Assembly (NCBI GenBank): GCA_045617825.1
Contig: JAZLJI010000060.1
Location: 1 to 21,801 of the forward strand
Source of the DNA: UBA6987 sp045617825
GTDB taxonomy: Bacteria; Bacillota; Clostridia; Lachnospirales; Lachnospiraceae
Reading direction: 5' to 3'
DNA length: 21,801 bases
Part shown: positions 7,505 to 14,035 of the stretch, piece after piece
Numbering within the stretch: the stretch's first letter is position 1
How the letters are laid out: the number at the start of each line of letters is the position of its first letter
Position numbers and translations under genes: made by a program
Notes under the pieces: generated by a model
What the model was told of the DNA's origin: nothing
The model's input: only the letters and a program-made list of their open reading frames with translations
Databases searched by the model: none

Positions 7505-9395
7505 CATCCGGGAAGAACTGAAAAAGCTGCCGGAGGCTCCCGGGGTCTATCTGATGCATGACGCCGAGGGCCATATCCTGTACGTGGGAAAGGCCGTCAA
7601 TCTGAAGAACCGGGTGAAGCAGTATTTCGTGAAGACGGTGAACCGGGGCCCGCAGATCCTGAAAATGATCCGGGAGATCGCCTGGTTCGAGACCATCACG
7701 GTGGATTCGGAGACCGAGGCGCTGATCCTGGAATGCAGCCTGATCAAGGAGCACCGGCCCCGGTATAATACGCTGCTGATGGACGACAAGGCCTATCCCT
7801 ATATCTGCCTGACGCACGAGACCTACCCCCGGCTGCGGGTGGCCAGAAGCCTGCACCGGGACGGCAACGAATATTTCGGGCCCTACACCAACGTGACCGC
7901 CATGCGGGAAAGCCTGAGGCTGGCCACGGAGCTGTTTGCCCTGAGAAGCTGTGAGCGGAAGCTGCCGGAGACCTGCGGTAAGGAACGCCCCTGCCTCAAT
8001 TTTGAACTGAAGCGCTGCCTGGGTCCCTGCCGGGGCTGCGTGAGCCCGGAGCTCTACGGCGAACGGGTGGAGCGAGCCCGGCGCTTCCTGAAGGGAGACT
8101 ACCGGGAGCTGCGGGACGAGCTGAAAAGCCGGATGCAGCGGGCCGCGGAGCAGCTGGAATTCGAGGAGGCCGCGAGACTGAGGGACCTCATCGCCCAGAT
8201 CCGGGAGCTGTCGGAAAAGCAGAAGATCGAGGACACCGGCGGCGAGGACCGGGACGTGCTGGCTCTGGCGGCAAAGGACGGCGTGGGCATGGCGGAGATC
8301 TTCTTCGTCCGGGACGGCCGGGTCATCGGCCGGGACCATTTCCGGCTGGAGGTCCCCGTGGAGCAGAAGAAGGCGGAGGTGCTGTCGGAGCTGCTGAAGC
8401 AGTTCTACAGCGGAACGCCCTACGTGCCCCGGGAGATCCTGGTGGAAACGGAGCCCGCGGACCGGGAGGCTATCGAGCAGATGCTGGCGGCGAAAAACGG
8501 CCGGAAGACCTATATCCGGGTGCCGCAGAAGGGCGAGAAGCAGGGGCTCCTGTCCCTTGCCGCGGAAAATGCCCTGCGGGTGCTGCAGCAGGATCTGGAC
8601 CACGTGGCCCGGGAAGAGGAGCAGACCCGGGGCGCCCAGAAGGAGCTGGCGGCGCTGCTGGGACTGGATCCGGAGCGGATCCGCCGGCTGGAGGCCTACG
8701 ATATTTCCCACATCAGCGGCTTTGCCACGGTGGGCTCCATGGTGGTCTACCAGGACGGCCGCCCGAAGAACAACGAATACCGCAAATTCCGCATCAAATG
8801 GGTGGAGGGCGTCAACGACTTCGCCTCCCTGGCGGAGGTCCTGTACCGGCGCTTTTCCCGGGGACTGCAGGAAAAAAGCAGTCTGCGGGAGCAGGGACTG
8901 GAGGAAGAGGGCTTCGTGCATTTCCCGGACCTCATCCTGATGGACGGCGGACTGGGGCAGACGGAGGCCGCCGAGGCGGTCCTGGCCGAGCTGAAGCTGG
9001 AGATCCCGGTCTGCGGCATGGTCAAGGACGACCGGCACCGGACCCGGGGCTTGATTTTCCGGGGACGGGAGATCCCGATCGGAGAGCGCAGCGGCGCCTT
9101 CCGGCTGATCACCCGGATCCAGGACGAGGCGCACCGCTTCGCCATCGAATACCACAGAAATCTGCGGGGAAAGGCTCAGATCCATTCCCTGCTGGAGGAT
9201 ATCCCCGGGATCGGTCCGAAGCGCCGGGCCGCCCTGATGGCGCACTTCGGCGGGCTGGAGCCCCTGAAGGCCGCGTCGTTTGACGAGCTGGCGGGGGTGC
9301 CCGGGATGGACCGGCCCTCGGCGGAGCGGGTCTATGCCTTCTTCCGCGGCGGCGAGCTGCCGCCCCGGGAGGAGACCGCTTCGGCAGATAAATGA
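7497..9395 (+). CDS. uvrC: UvrABC system protein C (excinuclease subunit)
   Basis: UvrC of 632 residues, full length. It makes the 3' and 5' cuts around DNA lesions after UvrA/UvrB recognition in nucleotide excision repair. Domains in order: GIY-YIG nuclease (APGVYLM ... ILYVGKA, 14-32), a cysteine cluster at 152-181 (Cys152, 160, 166, 174, 178, 181) in the place where an iron-sulfur cluster has been described in UvrC, a UVR motif that binds UvrB (about 205-236), an RNase H-like 5' nuclease (YDISHISG with Asp402, LMDGG with Asp483, DEAHRF with His546) and a C-terminal double helix-hairpin-helix (DIPGIGPKRR and AGVPGMDRPSAERV). The start ATG at 7497 overlaps the MATE gene by 8 bases. Arginine codons are mainly CGG, as in the following genes. 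Confidence 0.97.
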   Translation: MFDIREELKKLPEAPGVYLMHDAEGHILYVGKAVNLKNRVKQYFVKTVNRGPQILKMIREIAWFETITVDSETEALILECSLIKEHRPRYNTLLMDDKAYPYICLTHETYPRLRVARSLHRDGNEYFGPYTNVTAMRESLRLATELFALRSCERKLPETCGKERPCLNFELKRCLGPCRGCVSPELYGERVERARRFLKGDYRELRDELKSRMQRAAEQLEFEEAARLRDLIAQIRELSEKQKIEDTGGEDRDVLALAAKDGVGMAEIFFVRDGRVIGRDHFRLEVPVEQKKAEVLSELLKQFYSGTPYVPREILVETEPADREAIEQMLAAKNGRKTYIRVPQKGEKQGLLSLAAENALRVLQQDLDHVAREEEQTRGAQKELAALLGLDPERIRRLEAYDISHISGFATVGSMVVYQDGRPKNNEYRKFRIKWVEGVNDFASLAEVLYRRFSRGLQEKSSLREQGLEEEGFVHFPDLILMDGGLGQTEAAEAVLAELKLEIPVCGMVKDDRHRTRGLIFRGREIPIGERSGAFRLITRIQDEAHRFAIEYHRNLRGKAQIHSLLEDIPGIGPKRRAALMAHFGGLEPLKAASFDELAGVPGMDRPSAERVYAFFRGGELPPREETASADK

Positions 9396-9442
9396 AGATG
9401 CGCGGAGCGGATCTTTGAAGCCGCGGGGGGCCGCGGCGGGCT

Positions 9443-9463
9443 CCCTCGAGCTACGCTCGGGGG
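9443..9463 (+). other. GC-rich hairpin between uvrC and hprK
   Basis: CCC-T-CGAGC (9443-9451) folds with GCTCG-G-GGG (9455-9463) around a TAC loop: nine base pairs including one G-T wobble. It lies in the 85-bp uvrC-hprK gap, 5 nt before the AAGGAG of hprK (9469-9474). No U-tract follows, so it is not a classic terminator. It could stabilise a processed mRNA end or limit read-through. CCGCGG is also repeated just upstream (9421-9426 and 9431-9436). Confidence 0.55.
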
Positions 9464-9480
9464 CAGATAAGGAGAATTAC

Positions 9481-10413
9481 ATGGACAGCATTTCTTTACA
9501 GGAGATCATCAAAAGCATGCAGCTGGAGAACCTGACGCCGGAGGTCCCGCTGGAGGAGATCGGCATTTCCTCCACCGAGGTCAACCGTCCGGCGCTGCAG
9601 CTGGCCGGATATTACGATTATTTCGACAGCAGCCGGATCCAGATCATCGGCAAGGTGGAGTATTCCTATCTGCAGACCCTGACGCCGGAGGAAAAGCTGG
9701 AGGCCTTCCGTAAGCTGTTCGAGCAGGGCATCCCCTGTGTGGTCATGGCGAGAGGCTACCGTCCCTCGGAGGAGGTGCTGGCCCTGGCCTGGCGCTGCAA
9801 AGTACCGATCCTGGGCACGGAGATGAATACCTCCAAATTCCTGGCCCGGCTGATGCGCCTGCTGGAGGTCCGCATGGCGCCGATGATGGCCATCCACGGC
9901 GTGCTGGTGGACGTATACGGCGAAGGCGTGCTGATCCTGGGCGAGAGCGGCCTCGGCAAATCCGAAGCGGCCCTGGAGCTGATCCAGCGGGGACACCGGC
10001 TGGTGGCGGACGATTCCGTGGAGATCCGGCGCTTTTCCGAGGACGAGCTGGTGGGCTCCGCTCCGGAGACCACCCGGAACCTGATGGAGCTCAGAGGCAT
10101 CGGCATCGTGGACGTGGAAGCCCTGTACGGCTATGCCTCCGTCAGGGACGAGATGCCCATCAGCATGGTGGTCAAGCTCAAATACCTGGACCGGGATACC
10201 GTTTACGAGCGGCTGGGCATGAAGGAAGAGTATATGGAGTTCCTGGGCAATAAGGTGGCCTGCTATACGCTGCCGGTGAGCCCCGGCCGGAACATTGCCG
10301 TGGTCGTGGAGGCCGCAGCCGTGAATTTCCGGGCGAAGCGCATGGGCTACGACGCCATGGCCGAGCTGGAGCGCCGGGTGGAAAGCAAGCTGCAGAGCGG
10401 CAGGCTGAAGTAG
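9481..10413 (+). CDS. hprK: HPr kinase/phosphorylase
   Basis: HPrK/P of 310 residues, the normal length. In Firmicutes it phosphorylates HPr on Ser46 and removes the phosphate again, controlling carbon catabolite repression and PTS flux. The N-terminal domain covers about 1-130. The catalytic domain has His139 (AIHG), Walker A GESGLGKS (154-161), the acidic ADD (177-179) and the family signature LRGIGIVDVEALYG (204-217), followed by PVSPGRN (265-271) and the C-terminal helix with RAKRMGYD. The start at 9481 is chosen because AAGGAG lies 6 bases upstream and the sequence begins as in homologs; the frame stays open back to 9280, but that stretch lies inside uvrC. murB follows after 9 bases. It links the housekeeping cluster with sugar control and may influence the adjacent sugar operon. 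Confidence 0.96.
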   Translation: MDSISLQEIIKSMQLENLTPEVPLEEIGISSTEVNRPALQLAGYYDYFDSSRIQIIGKVEYSYLQTLTPEEKLEAFRKLFEQGIPCVVMARGYRPSEEVLALAWRCKVPILGTEMNTSKFLARLMRLLEVRMAPMMAIHGVLVDVYGEGVLILGESGLGKSEAALELIQRGHRLVADDSVEIRRFSEDELVGSAPETTRNLMELRGIGIVDVEALYGYASVRDEMPISMVVKLKYLDRDTVYERLGMKEEYMEFLGNKVACYTLPVSPGRNIAVVVEAAAVNFRAKRMGYDAMAELERRVESKLQSGRLK

Positions 10414-10422
10414 GAGGAGCGT

Positions 10423-11340
10423 ATGGCGAGAGACGTACTGAGCTTCGCGGAGGAGCTGACCGTCCGGACGGACGAATGCGAGATCATTCTCGGTGAATAC
10501 ATGCGCAGTCATACCAGCTTCCGGATCGGGGGTACGGCGGAGATTTTCTGCAGGCCCTGCAGTGAGGAGGCGCTGCTGCTGTGTCTGGAGCAGGCGCGGC
10601 AGCAGGATTTTCCCGTGACGGTGCTGGGCGCCGGCAGCAACGTGCTGGTGGGCGACCGGGGCATCCGGGGCGTGGTGCTGGACATGACGGGCCTGAGTGA
10701 CCTCCGGCAGGAGGGGAACCGCCTGATCGCTCAGGCAGGGACACTGCTGACGGTGCTGTCCAGACGGGCGGCGGAAGCCGGCCTCAGCGGACTGGAATTT
10801 GCCTCCGGGATCCCCGGGACCCTGGGCGGCGGCATTTTCATGGACGCGGGCGCCTACGGCGGCGCCATGGAGCAGGTGGTGAAAAGCGCCCGGGTGCTGG
10901 GAAGGGACGGCCGGATCCGGAAGCTGGAGGCGGCTGAGCTGGAGCTGTCCTACCGGCACAGCCGGCTGATGGAGACCGGTGAGCTGCTGCTGTCCGCGGA
11001 GCTGGAGCTGGTGCCCGGCGACCGGGAGGAGATCCTGGCCAGGATGCGGGAATTCAACGAGAAGCGCCGGGAGAAGCAGCCGCTGGAGCTGCCCAGCGCC
11101 GGCAGCACCTTCAAGCGCCCCGCCGGGGATTTCGCGGGAAGGCTCATCGAGGCCTCCGGCCTGAAGGGCTTTGCCATGGGCCGGGCGGCGGTGTCGGCAA
11201 AGCATGCCGGCTTCGTGGTGAACCTGGGCGGCGCCAGTGCCGCGGAGGTGCTGGCCCTGTGCCGGGAGGTGCAGGCCCGGGTGAAGGCCGACTCCGGCGT
11301 GGAGCTGGAGCTGGAGGTACAGCTCCTGGGAGAATTTTGA
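10423..11340 (+). CDS. murB: UDP-N-acetylenolpyruvoylglucosamine reductase
   Basis: MurB of 305 residues. It reduces UDP-GlcNAc-enolpyruvate to UDP-MurNAc with NADPH and FAD, an early cytoplasmic step of peptidoglycan synthesis. Seen: HTSFRIGG (30-37), FAD-binding LGAGSNVLVGD (68-78), FASGIPGTLGGG (126-137), DAGAYGG (141-147), SYRHSRL (176-182), SAGSTFKRP (225-233) with the catalytic Ser228, and a C-terminal Glu-rich strand (ELELEVQLLG) in place of the active-site Glu. The lengths and loops fit the type II enzymes common in Gram-positives. An AGGAGGAG ribosome binding site precedes the ATG. The stop shares a base with the whiA start (TGATG). Confidence 0.96.
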   Translation: MARDVLSFAEELTVRTDECEIILGEYMRSHTSFRIGGTAEIFCRPCSEEALLLCLEQARQQDFPVTVLGAGSNVLVGDRGIRGVVLDMTGLSDLRQEGNRLIAQAGTLLTVLSRRAAEAGLSGLEFASGIPGTLGGGIFMDAGAYGGAMEQVVKSARVLGRDGRIRKLEAAELELSYRHSRLMETGELLLSAELELVPGDREEILARMREFNEKRREKQPLELPSAGSTFKRPAGDFAGRLIEASGLKGFAMGRAAVSAKHAGFVVNLGGASAAEVLALCREVQARVKADSGVELELEVQLLGEF

Positions 11341-12281
11341 TGGCCGGCTCCTTTACCCAGGATACCAAGGAGCTCCTGGCGGTGCTTCCGGTGAAGAAGC
11401 CCCACTGCCGCCGGGCAGAGCTGTCCGCCCTCGCCGCGTCCCTGGGCGTGGTGGAGGTGGAAGAGGAGGGCCGGCTCCTGCTGGCGCTCCAGAGCGAGAA
11501 TCTGTCGGCCCTGTCCCGCTGCGACTATCTGGTGCGGATGCTGAGCAAGGGGAAGCCGGAGCTGTCGGTGCTCAGAGGCGCCGGCGTCCGGGCGCCGCTG
11601 TATACGCTGATCCTGCGGGAGCCGGGCGGCGCGGCGGAGCTGCTGAAGACCCTGGGCTTCATGACCGCCAGGGGCGTCCTGCGGGAGCCCGAGCTGGCGG
11701 CCCCGGCGCATTTGCTGAAGGAGGAATGCTGCCGGAGGGCCTTCATCCGGGGGGCGTTTCTGGCCGGCGGCTTCGTCAGCGATCCCAACGCCTCCTATCA
11801 TCTGGAGATCGTGACCCGCTCCGAGGCCCGGAGCCGGGAGCTGCAGGGACTGCTCGAGGGCTTCGGCCTTGCCGCCAGGGTGACGGAGCGGAAGAACCAG
11901 AGCCTGGTCTACGTCAAGGACGCGGAATCCATCTCGGATTTCCTGAGTCTGGTGGGGGCCAGCCGCAGCCGGCTGGAGTGGGAGAACGTTCGGATCCTGC
12001 GCGGGATCCAGGGCCAGGTCAACCGTCAGGTGAACTGCGAAACGGCCAATCTGTCCAAAACCGTGAACGCCGGTGTGAAGCAGATCGAGGCCATCCGCCG
12101 GATCGAGCGGGAGCAGGGCCTGGAGGCGCTGCCCGAGAACCTGCAGGAGATCGCCCGGCTCCGTCTGGAGAATCCGGAGCTGTCCCTGCCGGAGCTGGGA
12201 GCCCTGATGGAGCCGCCGCTGGGCAAATCCGGCGTGAACCACCGTCTGAGAAGGCTGATGGAGATCGCGGAGAGCCTTTGA
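11340..12281 (+). CDS. whiA: WhiA-type DNA-binding protein
   Basis: Protein of 313 residues with the WhiA fold: a degenerate LAGLIDADG homing-endonuclease-like domain (RGAFLAGGFVSDPNASYHLE, 137-156), the conserved linker VNCETANLSKTV (231-242) and a C-terminal helix-turn-helix (LSLPELGALMEPPLGKSGVN, 281-300). WhiA is a sporulation regulator in actinomycetes; in Firmicutes it affects cell division and chromosome segregation. The start at 11340 is picked because it overlaps the murB stop as TGATG and matches the short family N-terminus; an upstream open extension to 11259 lies inside murB. In most Firmicutes rapZ and yvcK precede whiA; here they are absent, and no crh/HPr gene follows. Confidence 0.95.
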   Translation: MAGSFTQDTKELLAVLPVKKPHCRRAELSALAASLGVVEVEEEGRLLLALQSENLSALSRCDYLVRMLSKGKPELSVLRGAGVRAPLYTLILREPGGAAELLKTLGFMTARGVLREPELAAPAHLLKEECCRRAFIRGAFLAGGFVSDPNASYHLEIVTRSEARSRELQGLLEGFGLAARVTERKNQSLVYVKDAESISDFLSLVGASRSRLEWENVRILRGIQGQVNRQVNCETANLSKTVNAGVKQIEAIRRIEREQGLEALPENLQEIARLRLENPELSLPELGALMEPPLGKSGVNHRLRRLMEIAESL

Positions 12282-12365
12282 GAAAAATGAGACGCCCCGG
12301 GGAAAAAAGAGAATGGCCAGGGGCAATTTGGCAGTGGAAAAAAGCGGAGTGAGAAGCCGGAGAAA

Positions 12366-12394
12366 TTGACTTCTTCCCGGAATGATGATAAAGT
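12366..12394 (+). promoter_or_regulatory. Promoter before the ceramidase-like array
   Basis: TTGACT (12366-12371), a 17-bp spacer and TAAAGT (12389-12394) form a plausible sigma-70-type promoter 64 bp upstream of the first array gene. The -35 is identical to that of the MATE promoter; the -10 is weaker (4 of 6). The 176-bp gap after whiA holds only this site and a leader hairpin. Confidence 0.6.
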
Positions 12395-12426
12395 AAACGA
12401 AACGGCGTCAGCCGAAGGATGATGGC

Positions 12427-12443
12427 TCCGGCCTTCCGCCGGA
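12427..12443 (+). promoter_or_regulatory. Leader hairpin just upstream of the ribosome binding site
   Basis: TCCGGC (12427-12432) and GCCGGA (12438-12443) pair perfectly around a CTTCC loop, ending two bases before AAAGGAG (12445-12451). The start codon is 6 bases further on. A 5' stem next to a clear ribosome binding site often stabilises mRNA; a regulatory role is possible but not shown. Confidence 0.45.
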
Positions 12444-12457
12444 CAAAGGAGTGAAAA

Positions 12458-13969
12458 ATGGAAGAGAAAGTATTGTTTGGTCTGTATGAAGGGTCGATCA
12501 CCCCGGATAAGTCCGTCAATCTGGACGGTCAGTTCTACGAGCGCGTTTCCGAGGGCGTGGAGTCCGAGGTAAAGGCTACCGCGCTGGCCATCAAGGTGGG
12601 CGATGAGCAGGGCATCCTGGTCAGCTGCGACCTGATGGAAATGGCTGAGGGCCTGGTGGACGCCATCCGCGAAGTGGTGGACGGCTACAACGGACTGGAT
12701 GCCTCCAAGATCATGCTGCATTCCACCCATACCCACTGCAGCGTGGGCTATGCCGGCGGTTTAAGAGTAAAGACGAAGGTGCCCTACGGCCTGCACGTGC
12801 TGAAGGAATTTACCGGAGATATGAAGTATCTGGAAATGAAGGCCGAGCATGAAGCCGAGATGGGCTATCAGGAGGGCAGAGCCTTCCTGGTCGAAAAGAT
12901 CAGCAATATCATCAAGATGGCCTGGGACGACCTGCACGAGGGCTACTACAAATTCGCCTTCGGCCGCGTTGCCGTCGGGATGAACCGCCGCGTGGTCTTT
13001 GATGACGGGACTGCCGAAATGTGGGGCGATACCTCCGTGGCCAGCTTCAAGGAAATGGAAGACGGCACCGATAACGGCATGGAGATGATGTACATCTACA
13101 ACGGCGACAGGAAGCTGGAAGCCCTGCTGCTGAACCCTGCCTGCCCCGCGCAGGTCATGGAGCAGCGCAGCGTGATCTCCTCCGACTACTGGGGCAAGGT
13201 ACGTATCCTGCTGAAGCAGCAGTTCGGTGAGGACTTCAAGGTGATCGGCGTCAGCGCTCCCGCCGGAGACCTGTGCCCCCGCGATCTGACCCGCTGGGTA
13301 GATCCCGAGACCCCGATCCTGGATCCCAACGTGAAGCGTCCCAACCACCTGTCCCGCCGGGCCGATCCCTCCATGTACGACGTGGCCGGCACCTGGCGCA
13401 TCGCCAAGCGTATCGTGAACGAGGTGAACCTGATCACCGAGGAGACCGAGGGCGAGCCGCTGCTGGACAAGGCCGAATTCAAGCATGAGGTCACGCAGCT
13501 GGGTCTGCCTTACCGCAAGGTGACCAAGTCCGAATACAAGGAGGCCGTGAAGGCTGTGGAGAACTTCGTCCGCACCGCCACCTCCAAGAACATCAACTTC
13601 GAGGACACCGCCGCCCTGCACGTGTACGGCGGTATCATGGCACGCTACATCAACCAGCAGCAGATCGACATTTACCCAGCCGAGGTCCACGTGGGCCGCT
13701 TCGGGGATGCCGCCTTTGCTTCCTCGCCCTTCGAGCTGTTCCAGAACTACGGCTGCCAGATCCGCTGCCGCAGCGTGGCGCCTCAGGTCTTCCAGTTCCA
13801 GATGACCGACGGCTATCTGGGCTACCTGCCCACCGAAAAGGCCGAAAAGGGCGGCCACTACAGCGCTTACGTCTCCTCCGGCCACATCGGTCACGAGGGC
13901 GGCGAGCAGCTGGTCAAGTATACGGTAGAAGAGATCCGGAAGCTGTTCCCCGAATACGTACCGCAGTAA
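12458..13969 (+). CDS. Ceramidase-superfamily hydrolase-like protein, 503 residues, Cys variant
   Basis: Predicted cytoplasmic protein without signal peptide or membrane segment. The opening GLYEGSITPD and the motif LHSTHTHCSVGYAG (88-100; His91, His93) match the N-terminus and zinc motif of the neutral/alkaline ceramidase superfamily. By motif order, the second histidine position is Cys229 (NPACPAQ), the ceramidase nucleophile motif GDxSP appears as GDLCPRD (270-276) with Cys273 in place of Ser, and the last ligands match Glu426 (SSPFELF) and Tyr456 (GYLGYLPTE). It is shorter than the four paralogs that follow and clearly more distant. Arginine is almost always CGC or CGT, unlike the CGG-rich neighbours, which suggests high expression or separate origin. 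It has its own promoter, leader hairpin, AAAGGAG site and terminator. The substrate is unknown; amide hydrolysis is inferred from the fold. Confidence 0.72.
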   Translation: MEEKVLFGLYEGSITPDKSVNLDGQFYERVSEGVESEVKATALAIKVGDEQGILVSCDLMEMAEGLVDAIREVVDGYNGLDASKIMLHSTHTHCSVGYAGGLRVKTKVPYGLHVLKEFTGDMKYLEMKAEHEAEMGYQEGRAFLVEKISNIIKMAWDDLHEGYYKFAFGRVAVGMNRRVVFDDGTAEMWGDTSVASFKEMEDGTDNGMEMMYIYNGDRKLEALLLNPACPAQVMEQRSVISSDYWGKVRILLKQQFGEDFKVIGVSAPAGDLCPRDLTRWVDPETPILDPNVKRPNHLSRRADPSMYDVAGTWRIAKRIVNEVNLITEETEGEPLLDKAEFKHEVTQLGLPYRKVTKSEYKEAVKAVENFVRTATSKNINFEDTAALHVYGGIMARYINQQQIDIYPAEVHVGRFGDAAFASSPFELFQNYGCQIRCRSVAPQVFQFQMTDGYLGYLPTEKAEKGGHYSAYVSSGHIGHEGGEQLVKYTVEEIRKLFPEYVPQ

Positions 13970-13976
13970 AACGCTG

Positions 13977-14005
13977 AAGGAGAGGCTACGGCCTCTCCTT
14001 TTCTT
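13977..14005 (+). terminator. Intrinsic terminator between first and second array genes
   Basis: AAGGAGAGGC (13977-13986) and GCCTCTCCTT (13991-14000) form a perfect 10-bp stem with a TACG loop, followed by TTCTT. It begins 7 bases after the stop codon at 13969. Only 30 bases separate it from the next start codon, too short for another clear promoter, so downstream genes probably depend on read-through. Confidence 0.85.
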
Positions 14006-14035
14006 GAAATCTTTAGGCCTTTAGGAGGAAAAGTC

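Noticed and set aside
7419..9245. Open frame of 608 codons on the minus strand opposite uvrC
   Set aside because: uvrC is certain from its domains; the reverse frame has low-complexity Leu/Gln/Pro-rich sequence and no start signal.
9280..9480. Upstream extension of the hprK frame
   Set aside because: The extension lies in uvrC and the spacer, and the ATG at 9481 has AAGGAG and the family N-terminus.
11259..11339. Upstream extension of the whiA frame
   Set aside because: It is inside murB, gives a Gly/Arg-rich non-homologous leader, and the TGATG overlap supports the start at 11340.
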